Below, piece by piece: positions 34,938 to 49,100 of a stretch of 64,000 nucleotides of DNA. The stretch's first letter is position 1; every line of letters begins with the position of its first letter. Position numbers and translations under genes: made by a program. This DNA is from Climacium dendroides (taxonomy: Eukaryota > Streptophyta > Bryopsida > Hypnales > Climaciaceae), in contig OX467084.1 of NCBI GenBank assembly GCA_950106755.1, positions 34,661,213 through 34,725,212 of the forward strand, read 5' to 3'. Below the pieces are notes generated by a model that searched no databases, was not told the origin of the DNA, and saw only the letters and a list, made by a program, of their open reading frames with translations.

Positions 34938-37741
34938 CACTTACTATCTATAATGGACATTAAATTAAATGATTTGTCTAATTTTTTGTATGGCTTCTAT
35001 TTAAAGGGGAACATTGCATTCTTTGATATTTGTAAATATACTTGCAAGTTTGATAAAATGATGCTCTTATTGTTATATAATAATATAATATTTTTTAATC
35101 ATTAGACAATAGAGTTCTAGTTTGCCAAAACTAGAAGTCACGAACTAGAGATTTTGCAACAATCATTTTAGATGAGTAAAAGTTGATTTCAAGTGTTTTA
35201 CAACAATGGAAGCTCTAGAACCTCAAACAATTCAATGATGAAATATTCAATAGGGACCCATTGAAGTTCTAAAAGGCATTGTTCATCTATTGAATTTTAG
35301 AAATCTAATTAATTTGTAGATATAATAAATCCAATGTCAAAGTAGTAAAATGTGCCAATTTTTCATTGACAACTATTTTACATCCAAGCATCTTACTTAT
35401 AGCCTTACTTATGCTCTCATCACCTATGGACAAGATTGCAAATGTTAGCTTGTATGGACCTTGCATGTTTAATCTACACATGGGCTCATTTCATTGTGAC
35501 TATGGAATAATGTGAGTTTGTCTTGAGCTTCTTTGCATTTTGAAGTTTGCCCTAGTTCAAGTATTTATAGGGTGTATGAGGATTAGGTTTACTATAGTGA
35601 TGCAAATTAGGTACATTTTTTTCATATTAAAATGTAGACAAGGTGCACCTAATCACTATTTGCACCATTCCATGCATGATTCCATGTTTCTTCATACTTG
35701 TGCTTTGATGAAAATTTTTGTAATCAATTTTTTATAGTCCATGATATAGTTAGTTTGGATGACAAATTGTACAATATGGTTGAAAACAAAGTCCAATGCA
35801 AATTGTTGTATGGCAACAATTGCTGGAGAACCTGATTCATGCGAATTTTTCTTCGTTTGTTTGTTTGTCTCCATTAGGAAGAACAAGTTTTGGAAATTTG
35901 AGACAATGTGAATTAAAAATGATAGAATAGAAAAGAGATAGTTTGGGATACTCACTTTGGTGTTTTATTGATCCCTCCGTTTAATTTGATTTGGAAGAAT
36001 TTATCCAGATCATTCATGTTAAATTCAATTCGATTGTGTAAGATAATAAAGCAATGCATTTGCTAAAATGGATACAACAATAAATATTTCCTTTAAAAAC
36101 CTAGCAATATATTTGACAAAATAAATAAAACAATATATTTGCTAATAAATGCAAGGCACAATATATATGATAAAATAAACTATCATTATTGTTGACATAA
36201 TATTCAAAACAATCTAGATCCTCAAACCTCAAATTCTAAATTGTAATTGTAGACCTAGAAACATCCCATTGAGAATGTTTGACAAAAATAAAGTGTTGCT
36301 TTTAGATGCTTTTAAAAGTGTCTAAGGAAAAATTAAGGTAAACGCATCGTGATAGTACTTTTTGGTCATTTGCACTAAAGTAATGAGCCCTGCACAAATA
36401 ATGCCAAAAGAACAAGAAATCATCAAAACAAAATTCTAGGATGAGATTGCCATATGGTGGATGAAAATAGAATTATGGATATGTGATTAAGTGATGAACA
36501 AAACTAAGTACAAAGTTGAAGCATTTTCATTCAAAAAACCATACCATAAGCATCAATGGACAAAGTCCCAAAATAGATATACAAAAGTTGTAATATACGA
36601 CATTCTACAAATTACCATGGAAGTTTAGAGAAAAAATTAGTTGTGATTTGAAAGTTCGCCATGTCTAAAACTCAATTTTTGTTCAACATGATTTGGAATT
36701 AGATTATCTTTGCCAATTTTTCGTAGAACTGTGAATAAAATTTTATGTGCCTTGGGAAATTGGAATACATCATTTCAGATTGTTCTACCCAAAATTTGAA
36801 AGAAACTGACAATTATAGAATTTAAATTTTCACCAATTTTACTAACATGCATATGAGATAGCACTAGCCATTGTCAAGAAAGTAGAAGTTCCAACTTATA
36901 TGGACAACTTATTGCCTTGCGTTTGAAATGTTTCTTGAATTAAACAACGGTTTGAAGTTCATTTCTTATGTCCTCAGACTAGAGTTCTTGGTGCACATAA
37001 TTGCTCCAACAAATCCAAAGAAAAAGTAATTCATCATTGTCAGAATCACCATCATTCTTTCTATTTCATCATCACTAGTAATTTATGTGTTCCAAGGAGG
37101 GTGAAACAATCGATGGGTAGGTAAATTCTCCGAGAATCGAGGCCATTTCAACTAAGCTTGAGAAGCTGACTAAAAGCAAGAACTCGATAGAATGCATAAG
37201 AGCATGTTCAAAACCTTCATACCGTAATTGAGATTCATGCACAGCTTTTCAAGCCAAAATTATCCTGTTAATTGTCCTGCAAGGCATGATGTTTAACAGA
37301 GCAAGGCAATGCAACGAATAATGACCTAGAAGATGGAACACGTACTATATTTTACTGGGGCATGGCACAAATCTCTGCTCCAAGCAATGCCAGAGAAAAA
37401 TCATCAAGCAAGATCTTGATGTGAAATTTCCAATAATAAAAAAGAACTAATACATGACTGAGTATACGTGTCCTATTTGTACAAGTTACCGACCCAGATT
37501 CTCCGGAGCGGAGAAACCCCCAAGCGCAGAAGACCCCAGATCGGCCCGCGGATGTGTGTTCTACAACCACAATCACCTGAACTTCCAAAGAACCTCCTAC
37601 ACACCAGAAAATGTGATTAAGTTGCAACTTGACTTCAATCCAATCCAACGAGGCCCCAGTGTTGAGAATCCAGGTTCTGAACAGTAGGAAATGAAGCAGT
37701 TGTCTGCCTAGCTAAAGAATCTAGTGAGTGCTGACCACGGG
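34938..37741. other. AT-rich intergenic DNA between AWPM-19-like and kinesin genes
   Basis: The genes converge here. No gene is seen from 34938 to about 37350. From about 37350 to 37741 the base composition rises and the stretch is probably the kinesin 3' UTR. Confidence 0.55.
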
Positions 37742-40700
37742 CTAACTTGTACGGATGCCCACAGCTGTCTGACGGTGGGGAACCCCAATCTCACATGCAT
37801 TCACTTTAGCAGCGAATCTCAGAGAACACAATGATTCGTTCAAGGACTTCGATTCAGGAGAGATGTTGACAAACATCAATGTCTTTGAATCTCCTCCAAG
37901 GCAAGGCTGAAGCAGCAGACACGTAAGATTCCCGTTAGTCAAGGTAGGAACGAAATTCAGTATAAACATTTAGTGGGACCGATAGTTAGATGCATGTTAG
38001 ATCAGAATACATTGGAAACTGATCTACAAGTTAGAAAGTATAAATAGTGCCAGCTATGTGTGAGATGACGAATACAAATCGTGAAGTATTTTTCTGCTGA
38101 ATAAATGTCCGGACACGAAACATGATCAACAGGAGGTGACAAGGAATCAAAAATCTCTCATCACGTCGCTCAAGAAATCTTACTTGGAGAAGATATGTGA
38201 GCTTCGAGTTCCGGAAAGGAACGTGGGGGTCTTTGTTGGCAATGGCCATAATAACATCACCCAAGCTCGCCAAGCTCTTGTTGATAGCCTGCGCACATAC
38301 AACTCAGTCAACAGTCGACCACGAGTAGACCATCATTGCAAGAGAGACCATATTGCGTCTCTGCTAGTCCATTCTCGATTATGTCATACAAGAAACAGAG
38401 GGCAGGTTCAGGAAGAGAATCGGAGTGGAACCTGAGTTTCTTTCAGACGGTCTCCAGTGGCTCCACTACGAGAGAGACGCTCACTTCCAGCTAAATCGAT
38501 GAGGTTGAGAACTCCGTGAACGGCTTGTTCGGTGCCCTATGACAGGAGTAAAACATTAAGACAACGGATCGCAGAAGGACCACCGCAATCAGGAAAAACA
38601 ACAGGTTTCCATTTTCACAATGTATTTCAGGGAATATGCACTCAATACTTATAAAAAAAATAGACGATCACCTCATTTACACCAGATATTCGTAGAGTAA
38701 AGACACAATGGCTCCGAGACGATTGCTCATTCATGTTCGTCTTACTCGTAGACCTGAGGCCATAGGAAATTCACACAAAGGTCAAATAATGCACCTCAAT
38801 CAATTTACATTATCACTAATGCCATTAGTCGGATGAGCGGACATCCACCAAAAGATAGACCACAGTACCTCTGCTGAGACGCGCGGTGTAGGAGACTAGA
38901 AACCTCTTTCCAGGTAGTGACTTCCACGAGGGTCAGGTCCGACACACTGGTGTTTCCATTTGCGTCATGCTTCACCACGTACATCTGCTTGGTATCCCCA
39001 TTGACTGGTCCTTTCACCAACAAGTCTCGGATGGTTTCATTGTAGATCTCCAACATTGACGCCTGCAAAGCAATAGATTTTGCAGTTATGACATGATACT
39101 CGAACCCTGCTTTCTTCAGAAGGGAAGTAGATGAATTGTATAGGTACCTGCATGGAGAACTTCCAGCCTTGGGATATCAGGGCCTGGCTGGACTCGAACA
39201 CCTGCTCCAAAGAGCGGGGAATAACACCTCCCTCGTCAGGAATATCAGGGTTGCCTAGCATAGTGTGCGTCTTTCCAGATCCTGTCTGTCCATACGCAAA
39301 TATGCAAACCTGGACATACCAAAGAAGAGGTATTACTTATGGCTCATGACAGGAACAGGAAAAAGCATTAACACAATGTACTACTTCACATTGTCATGCA
39401 CCTAGCTGTAAGAGGCACTAGAACAGAGGGAAAGAAATCTCTACCTTATAACCATCAAGAGCGCTTTGTACCAATTGAGAGATTTCTTCGAATACACCAC
39501 CTTGCTTTACTTCGGGCCCAAAGACTTTGTCGAATTGGAAACAATGCTTCGATCCCCCTGCTGTTGTGATGCATGGGAATAAGTGATATTTAGTGTCCCA
39601 GGTGTCGTGACAATATGCAACACGCTCTAAAGAGGATACTGGACATTGAACATCGGAAACTGTGTCTACTTAATAGGTCTAGATCTCTTCAAGACGATGG
39701 TTATCAGAACGCATCAGATAAAAAGAAACTACAGAAGGTCGGAAGTACTTTTACCTGATGATTGAACAAGTTCAATTCCACGACCTTGTAGTTCAGTAGA
39801 AGAAGGATATTGCACAGTTGGTAACTCGTTAACGTCCTCTTCTTCAATCATTAGGGGTCTTACTCTACAGAACACTCGGATGTTACCCTTCAGCTCCTGT
39901 GCAATTCAAACCCACAGAAATCAATCAGACAGACAGGCATGTCACGAGTCCGACAAGAATTAAAAAGGGAAGTGCCTGTGAGGCAGTAAGCCAGTGTCCC
40001 CTTACCAGAATGGTATTATGCAACTTCCTCCGCAGTAGCTCACCCTCCTTCACCTTCTGCTCTGCTTCAGCCAGGCACTGGACGACCTCTTCATACTTCA
40101 TGATCTGACTCTCACACTCACCACGACGAAGTTCTAGTTGACATTCAGCGGCCTCCAGCTTGCGCTGCGCAACGTCAAGTTGTTGACGAAGAGCTCTGAT
40201 GTGCTCATTTGCTGAAGAGTAGCTCTCCTGCACAGGTCACTGAAAGGTTACTGCCTATCCTGAAGAATCACGGGAACGTGAAAAGATAGAACTGGGGAGC
40301 AACGCGACCTAAGGCTTCAGAGATAATACCTCAAGAGCAACGGCTTTGCTGCTTATGAGTTTCAATTCTGCCACTGACTTTCCAGTGCAATCCTTGTACA
40401 TCTCGTTTTCTGCCGTGAGTACTGATATCTGCACCCCCAACGTACAAACAAGACCTGAGTGCTAGGACTACATAACAACAAGTCTTAGGAGTCTCTTAAA
40501 GGGGCTGTAGGTTCAAAAGTTCAAGCTATTCGGAGAACCTGATTAGCCAGTTGATCACGATCATCCGAAAGGCGTAAAAGTTCCATGCGCAAGCGGGCTG
40601 AATCCTCAAGAGTTTCCTTGTGTTGCTGGACCTTATCCTGTAAGCTGACCTGCAAAATCAAGTGGGTCGTAATATAAGATAACCTCAACGGCACTACTAA

Positions 40701-43319
40701 GGATTATCCAGGTAGCTGACTGTAGACTACTTCAAGAAAGTATACCTGCGAGTTCATTTCTTGCAGGAAAGATACTCTTGTTTCATTTCAAAAAGGTTCT
40801 AAGAGTCATAGAAAATTGCTTAGGTTGCTTAATCGTGAAATAAAACGCTTGCAGTAGGACAGGTTCCGGGTAGGCAGGCATCAACCTTGGCGTTCGCAAG
40901 TTGGACATTCAGGGACGTAGTGGTGCCACGGAGTGTGCTCAGATTTTCCATGATAGCAGCCTTCTCCTTTTGAATGCGTGAGATTGCCTCAGCTGCATTG
41001 CTGGCATCGGCTTGCAACTTACTGTTGTACTGTTGCAAGCTTGTGTTGTACTCTTGCAGTCGCTTGTTGATGTCTTGGAGGGAGACAACCTAATTATCCA
41101 CAAAACGTCCAAGGTAAATACAAAGGAAAAAAGAATGGCTTGCAAGCAATCCATCGGCTTTAAAGTACTCGAAGGTAACGGTTGGACAGAAGTCCCAAGA
41201 TAATGAATATCTATTATAGATTACTAGTTTAAAATCAGTACAAATGATATCGGAATTAAAGCCAGATGAATATCAACGTTTCTGACTTCGAAATATTGTT
41301 GGAGGGTGGCGCTGTATCGTTTCCCCCATGAGGGGTTCGAAAGGTACGTATATGGAGGTGCATCGTACCTGTTTGCCAGAAGACATTAAGTCACTCTGTA
41401 TCTTTTCAATCTTTTCATTGAGCACAGCCTTCTCTTTCTCTCCAGCTCGAATAGTTTCCACATAATTCGCTTCCGCCCGCAAAAGTGCCTATTGAAGCAA
41501 CCTTCCACGCTTTAGATCGTAGTAGTCGAATGAAGTCGACAAGGGGATAAATCTAATAGACAGACACGTATTCGAGATAACAGTAGACTAGTATGTTATA
41601 TCTAGGTGATGGTCTTGCATTTAATTTACCTCGTGCAAAACTTCCTCAAATTCAAATGAAAGGATAACCAAAATGAGAGTGCACCTGTTTCGCAGCCTTC
41701 TCTTTCTTTAATTCCGTTTCTAGCTGACATATGCTAGACTTGAGCTCAGTGTTGCTCGTCTCCAACTGGAGATGCCGGGCCCTCATTTCATTCTCTGGGT
41801 TGGCAAATCAAAATAGTGATTATCAGCAGACCCAGAGGATCACAAGAAAACCTCACTACAGCCAGATTCAACTGTACTCACTAGGAGTAGTATGCATGGG
41901 TCTGAATGACCGTAGTAAAAAGTTGTGTAACCGGGGAAACCTGCTTCAAGTCGGCACTGTCTTTCATCTTCAATCTGCTTCGAAAGATCCAGATGCTCCC
42001 GTGTATGATTTGTGTCTAGCTCCTGAAAGGCTCGAATGCATGCACGAAGTTTCTTGATATAGTCCATCATCTGCTCGCTCTTCCCCTATTCCAGTGACGG
42101 GTTCAAACACGGACATCACATCAGAAAACCAGACAGCACCTGATTTAAAGTCAAATAGAGGCTGTTCCCAGGGCTATGTTGGTGTAGTCCGAGCCATTGC
42201 AGGTGAGAATTCCTCGAGCAGCCCGAGATCTTTGATCAACTTCATGAATCTTCCTATTATAACTTCAGGTCAAATCGAGTCAACCTACACAGTTCGGACC
42301 GCACGCCAGTCTCCAGAAGGAAGGGAAAGGTTTATCGCTTCTATAACTGAGGTACAGAGTTAATTGATGGCGTTTATTTCACGAGATCGAACGGTGCCCT
42401 GAATATTCCTGCTAAATTCCGTCTCGAGCCACAAATCTGAGGTAAAGAATTAATTTCAAGGTACTTATTAGGCCTTACGAAACTCATCTGCTTACAAAGT
42501 TCACGACACTCTGCAAAACGAGTCGAGGTCAGGCACCTTCCGGGGAATAGGAAACAGGTGTATATTCATGTTCATAGATATCGTTCATCCAACTGAAAGG
42601 GTAATTCTCGCATATGGGCATCATCCTCTGCCCGCATACTATCTCCAAAACTTGAAAAGAGCCAGGAAAGAGCCAGCCTGTAAGCCTTGTTTCCGAACTA
42701 CTGACGCAGATATTTCACATTGAACGCTGCTACGATCAATGATCGAGTATTCTACTTAGGAGTTATGGAATTCCGTTTCTGCAACTGATTTCAAATTCGG
42801 TATCACGAGTTCTATAACATCCGCTGTTTTTGAGCATGACCTCACAGATGCAACCCCTCAGAGCGTTGCACAAGCGCTCAAATTCGACGCCAAGTTAGAA
42901 GGCGACCAAGTACTTCGACGCCGTCCTTCGTAACTACGACATTGACCAGCGGCTACTAAAACTCAGCTTCCGCACTCGACAGGTTCAAAACTGGAGAAGC
43001 AATGTGTAAGAAATACCTTGAAGTCGAATTTCGTTTTACCGACCATTTTCAAATTCAAGAGCGCCTCCACGGCATCCGCGGAAGTCGAGGAGCCATCTCC
43101 AATCGCAGCACCGTTGGGAGGAGTTCCCGCCTCCAAAGACTTCCCCGCGGCACCGCCACCGTCAGCTCTCAGGTTCACCACAGACAAAACAGACCTGTGC
43201 GAACGGACTTTCACGCCGGAAGTCGCGCTCCCTATCAGTTTCCGCTTCTTATCCATCGGTGTCTCGTGATTCTCCTTCTGCCCTCCCCAGCGTGCCTTAC
43301 CACTACTGAACGTAGCCAT
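37742..43319 (-). CDS. KIN14: Kinesin-14, C-terminal motor, ATK type
   Basis: Sixteen exons encode 793 aa: 43017-43319, 41941-42085, 41685-41794, 41369-41488, 40886-41089, 40539-40649, 40330-40428, 40006-40227, 39755-39896, 39445-39557, 39148-39309, 38869-39062, 38672-38753, 38432-38536, 38184-38288, 37742-37906. All phases fit, and the total is near the ATK5 length. Order: a basic N-terminal tail with [23 protein letters not shown], a long coiled coil with the plant hallmark [16 protein letters not shown], then the kinesin-14 neck/motor start [14 protein letters not shown] (439). The motor shows P-loop GQTGSGKT (about 530-537), switch I NEQSSRSH (about 650-657), switch II DLAGSE (683-688), [13 protein letters not shown], and ends [12 protein letters not shown]. 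Family members are minus-end-directed motors that focus spindle poles and bundle microtubules. The GC-rich 5' flank (43320 to about 44000) is the likely promoter. Confidence 0.97.
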
Positions 43320-46300
43320 TATTGCTCCCTTCCTACCGCTGCCTCTCCCGTCACCTCCACCCCGCTTTCCCTCCCTCTAAACTCCACACATCGCCAACAG
43401 GAAACCAAAACAATCCTTCTCTGCCACCTCAGAACTGCGCGTCCACGTCCACGCCAAGAATGCGTCCCTTGATGCACAGGACACAAACTTCCGCCGGACC
43501 CCGTCCCTGAAGAGACAAAACGGAAACAAAGGGAGAGAGAGAGCAAGAGCGTGAGATGCAAGGACGGAAAGAACTCCTACGAAAATTAGGAATGCAGGCA
43601 CAGTGCTCGTAAAAAAGGCCGAAATGCGAAGGCTCAGTGAGAAAAATTAGGCGCGCGAGCAGAGTACCATGAATTGGTGCGCGGGATGCGTGAGCGTGCG
43701 CGAGGCTGTGATCGCGGCAGGAATGCAGCGAGCTTCACTGGCGAGGGATGGTGGCGAGCAAGCATCTGGAGGGAAAGGGGAAGAGAGCTCCTGGCTTGAG
43801 CTGCAGGACCAACGGCTAAGTGACAAAGAGTGCGGGATGGAGCGCATTTCAAATATTTCCTTAACCAACGGTCCCCCGCCTCCCGATCCTCGCTCCCTAA
43901 CATTCAAAAACTCACGTTCTCAGGTGCCCCTACCTCGGCCTTGGGAACTGCTCCAGTCTGGATTCCACGTATCTACAAAATTCAGAGATTTCGGAGATTT
44001 CAGAGAGTTTTTTTTCTAAGAGCATCAGGGGCAGGGTATGATTTTGTACAAGGTATGTGCACCTATACTCATCACTAAATAGAACTGGGTGGAGTTTACT
44101 ATGCTTGAGCATGAATTATTTTTACTAAATCATATTGGGCAATGGAAAAAGAATTATAACGCAATTTAGCATGCATTATTTGGACGTTGTATGAATAAGT
44201 TATGAATTTTCAAAGTTGACTGCCTCACCCCTTCCTGGGGTTGTATTTTATTCTACTTCTAATGCAATCCAGGTCTCCTATTTGTTCCCATGAAAAAAAG
44301 AAAAAAAGAAAAAATTTGATCATCTTTATGTATACTAGAAACAACAACAATTGGATCACACAGAGTTTCATGTTTTGATTGTGTGAATCTTGAGTAATCA
44401 ATATCTAAATAAAAGCAATGTTTTTTTATCCAAATTGTAGGTGTTGCATTTTGGACAGTGTTGATAGTAATAGTGTATACATGCTTTAGGGTGAAGAAAT
44501 TTTTTGGAGACGCAAAGATGCAAGGGATATTTCAAAAAATCAATTTTCATCCGACATAAAGACCTCTAGTTCAATTTTGAGATTTGCATTCAAATGTTGG
44601 ATGGATTATGAAATTTCATCCCAAGGGAGTTTTATATAACAAAAAAATTATATACCATGAGAAACCTAATAAAAGATCTTCTAAACACATCCTACACTTT
44701 AAATACCAAAAAATATATATTTGTAGTATAAAATGCCAATAATGCCATAGAAGGTATTATAAATTGTATGGAATTTGTAATAAACAAGCATATTAGTTTT
44801 AGGTATGGAAGTAATGAAGAATGGCACCGATTATTACAAACAAATCAACTAAAAGGCCATAGTTTTGACCTTGAAAGAGTTTCATTGCTCATTGTCAAAA
44901 CAAATGGATTTACTAAAATCATGGTTGAATAAAACAAGATAAACACCCCTACTAATGCCATCCAAATATCCAATATAGAAAGTAAAATAATTTTTATTCT
45001 TAGTTGGGAAAGAACTTGACATTCTACTTTTCAAGTTCTAATGAGAGTAAAGAGCTATTTGCAAAAAAACTTGCAAATACAATTTGGTGGGATGCCCTTA
45101 AATTATTTTTTATTACAATCTAACAGTGGTTTCATACAAAATGTACCTATGAAATTAGAGCTACAATTTAGATGGTCAAATTTTTTTCCCAATCCAACCG
45201 AGAATCCAACTTACCTATTAGGATTGTACATATTTAGCTCAATTTGGATTTGAGACTCAATGGCCGTTTGAGAATGTATTTGCCTTAAAAACCTTCCAGA
45301 TGTTATATTAGACACAAAAAAACACAAGTTGTTTTTTCCGACGTCACCTAAAATCTGTCTGAAAAAATTACAAAACGTCACCTAAAACGCGGGTTTCTTC
45401 TAGTGATTGATCTACTATAACTCCCTTTGACAATTTAGTATGCTATCTTTCAATTTGGGTTTATAATATCCTTTCACTTGAAGTTCTATAACATAGAGGA
45501 TGCCAATATGTCATTGTAGTGTGCATTGGACATGGTAAGAGCTTGGAAAATAATGGGTCCAGAGTGCACTGTGTAATGAGCGCAAGATTTTGGTAGTAAT
45601 TAAAGTACAAAATTTTCTTAGTCCAAGTATTTTTTGCAACAAATACAAACTTTTATTGTACAAGCGGTGGTATTTTTTATAAACAATTGCATCATGCTTT
45701 CACAATATTGATAAGGCATTCAATGAGGGTTATATATTGAACTTTTAGAGTACAATTGAGGTTTTATTTTTCAACACAAAAGTTGGAATTCAAACCATTT
45801 TTGTTTGTGGTGGGCAGACTTGCAAGTATTGATTCATATGGAATAGTGCATGACTAATTTTATAAAACACATGATGTGATGTTTTTTTTTGTTTACAATG
45901 GATCTCGAATATATAAATGAATTGAATTTGTGTCTTACTTATATCATTAATAGATAGTAATATGGAATACACAACATTAAGCATTTAAAAAATATATATT
46001 TCAAATATAAACTTTTTGTTTTCAACCTAGATTGCAAATCCGATTTGCAAATTTGCACTTGAAATTTCAGTATTGTTGAATAGAACAACAAAACATTCAA
46101 AATTACAAGCCACATGGATAGCCAAAAATGAAATTTAAAGAATTTATAATTAATTGAAGTCTACTACTAAAAGAGTAAAATAACAAAATTATATGATATA
46201 TGAGGTATTACTAGGGTGCTCTAAATTACTAGTGCAAAAATATTATCCCCTTATAAAAGACCATCAAACGTGAATGGATAGTAGTAGAGATCTTATTAGA

Positions 46301-48094
46301 ATAGGTTTTAATGATTTTAACAAAATTTCCTAGCAAGAGGTTTCATCTTATTTTGTAATGGTTAAACATATAAAAATATTGAAGTTTTTATTACTAAAAG
46401 TGAATCACTCCATTATTGTCATCCAAGATTAAGTTATGGGCTCTTAATCCCTAAATTTCCAAAACCTTTTTTCTATAGAAAACCACTCACCCTATCATTT
46501 CTATTTCAAAAGATAAAAAACTTTGCAAACTATTATTTATACATATTTAACCATAGGATCTTGCATTAGACTAATATAAGAATGTATGAAAAAAAATTCA
46601 AAACCTTTAACATTGTAGATTATAAAATATTTGCATTCAAAGTGATAAAAACAATTTTTTTGTTCCTTGCATGACTAGATAAAAAGATTGTGAATCTTCT
46701 TAATTTAAAATTTTTGCACTATACATTTTGAATTTTGGATTTTTTAGATTGAAGAATTGAGTTGAAATTATCAATGTTCTTTTTGAAAAAGTAAATTCAT
46801 TTTCATTCTTAAGAAAATTATTAAGTAAAAATACATACAAGATATAATGAAAATCTAAATTGTTAATATCCTTAAGATGGAATTAAAATACATTAATTCC
46901 AATGGTGTAATTGTTTGAGAAATCAACGTATTAAACTGTATAAAATTATAATCTTTAAGAAAAATTTTAAAAAATTAAATTAAATTAATTGTAATTTAGT
47001 TTTTATCTACAGAATTACTTTTGGGGCTTAAAGTGGCATAATTTTTATTCTTGGTCACCAGTTGAAATAAAATAAAATTCTTTAGAAACAATTTAATTTT
47101 CTATCATCAATAAAAGTTTCAGAAAACCATATTCAAAAAATCGTGACACAAACCTACCCCAAATCCCAAGAGTCTTTCAAGGAAACTTTGGAACTTTAGG
47201 AATTAATCATCCTATTGTGTTCAAATCTCATTTGTTGAGGATTGTTTGTCATAGATGGGATGCAAGATTGTATGGGCCATTTCATAGAAGTTTGCAATAA
47301 ACAAAGTTTTAAAATTCATCTAGTTCACCTTTGTACATCTCTAGAAGGCCCAAATTGGATTTTTTTAGTACATATTGGCAAATACAATTAGAAATGGTTT
47401 CTAACAAAAGACAAAAATGTAGTTTTAAAGAACTCCAAGGAATTTATAAATCACCAACATTATCCAATGAACACCTCAATCTACAGCCTTTTAGATTGAC
47501 GAAAAAATTGATTATTGTACATGTGGTGCTATTGAACATGTTTACATTCATAAATTCACTAGGCAAAATATGAACACTTGATCTATAAGAGGTTAAGAGC
47601 ATTTGTATATGTTATATAGTAATTGCATATGCATATGGCTATTACAGTAAGTGTGTATTGATTGTGATAGTGGTAGAGAGTGCAAGGATCTACTATTACA
47701 CAAAATAATGAAAAATCATTGTGGATCCCTAGTATCATAAAAAGTGGTAGCAAGTTGACAAAAGAGAATCACATAGTGTGCACATTTTGCCACAAGTTCT
47801 TGTTTTTTCTCTCACAACTCTCAATCCAAAGCCTTGTGATGATTTATATTCTTTGTTGATTTACATGGGTTTTTAGAAACGAATCAATGTGTGTTTTTGA
47901 ATTGAGAATTGTTTGAAAAGTTGCAATGTGAGGAATACAGCTCAATCTTGGTGACTAGAGTTAGATGCTCTCAATGCAAATGAGGCAAGAGATGCTCTTA
48001 AGATTTTATAGATCTTAAAATGATAGGAGTGGATAAAATCTTGTGAAGTAGATTCTAGAAAATAGAAGAAGACAATTTTTTGTTGTAATTATTA
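43320..48094. other. Kinesin promoter flank, then AT-rich intergenic DNA
   Basis: The first 700 bp are GC- and CpG-rich and read as open frames on both strands, but no protein family is recognised; they fit a promoter and 5' UTR. From 44060 onward the DNA is AT-rich and holds a CACTA-type end (annotated separately). No genes are seen. Confidence 0.6.
45344..45405. mobile_element. CACTA-type transposon terminus
   Basis: The sequence ends gcgggtttcttctagtg at 45405; its complement begins CACTAGAAGAAACCCGC, the hallmark of a CACTA (En/Spm-type) end. Two copies of cgtcacctaaaa (from 45351 and 45376) lie just inside, as the subterminal repeats of such elements do. I did not find the partner end in the window, so this may be a lone or truncated end. 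Confidence 0.6.
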
Positions 48095-49100
48095 TTGCAT
48101 AGATTGTTTGACCAAATTATGGATGTTGTTAAGTTTTTAATTCAAGGTAGTTGGAGACTAAGCACTCAAGCTAACATTAAAAAGAAAAGAGATGAAGAAT
48201 ACCAAAATTTGTGGTCAAATTATTTTGTAAATATGTCTTTGGGTCTAAAATTTTTGGCAAATGATATTGGACTTTACTTGTGCATATATCATGACATGAT
48301 TGTAGCAAATGATCCATATTTTCTCTGAGCTAGAGATGAAGCTAGGTTGTTTGGACTTTCTCTAATTCAAAAGTATACTAGTGCAATGGAGCTTTTGGCA
48401 TATGGAGTTTCTTATGACTCAACAAAACAATCATATGAGATTGGCTGAGTCAATTGCAATGAAATGTTTGTACAAATTTGTAGAAGTAGTTCAAGTGTGT
48501 TTCAAACAATGGTATTTATAAAAACCAACTTAGAATGATATTAATGAACCAATCAATGTCATTGAGACTAAAAGGTGGCCTAGATGTTTGTTAGCTTGGA
48601 TTGTATGCATTATCAATGGAAGAATTGTCTTGTAGGCTTGCAAGGACAATATCAAAAAGAATTGGTGACCAAAGCATTATTATGAAGGTAGTGCATGGTT
48701 GACTATAAGGTGATCTATATTGGTTGGATATGGCATAGTTACTTTGGATTGACAAGTTCAAAAAATGATTTAAATGTATTAAGTTGTAGTACTCTTATGC
48801 ATGACATGTTTGAAGGTGTAGGTATGAATTTGAATTATATTTTAAACAGTGCAATCTACTCTAGCTAATACTTGTTAGTGGATAGGATTTATTCCACTTG
48901 GACTATTTTTCTTCAAACTATAGTAAATGCATAAGACAAAAAATGAAATAACTTTTCAAAATGCCAAGGGCAAATCCAATAAGATGTTAAAAGAGCTTTT
49001 GGAATGCTCCAGGGTGAGTGCAAGAAAGACTAGTCCTTTTTTGCGTCACACTTCGAGTGATAGAGTTGTCATTGGCTACAACTTTTGGAGGTTCAAGAAA
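48095..49100 (+). pseudogene. PIF/Harbinger transposase pseudogene
   Basis: The translation carries blocks typical of plant PIF/Harbinger (DDE_Tnp_4) nucleases in the right order: DEEYQNLWSNYFV, HDMIVANDPYFL (about 48290), GLSLIQKYTSAMELLAYGV, then in another frame ECLYKFVEVVQV-like residues, then LDCMHYQWKNC (48596-48628), GLQGQYQKE, DYKVIYIGWIWHSYFGL, NDLNVLSCSTLMHD, and finally DVKRAFGMLQGE (48983-49018). The DCMH block holds the second-strand catalytic Asp region. Many in-frame stops (for example directly after PYFL) and a frame change between about 48450 and 48590 show that it is dead. Terminal repeats were not found. Confidence 0.8.

Noticed and set aside
43634..44019. Overlapping frames on both strands upstream of the kinesin
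   Set aside because: GC-rich promoter DNA stays open by chance; no domain or splice support.
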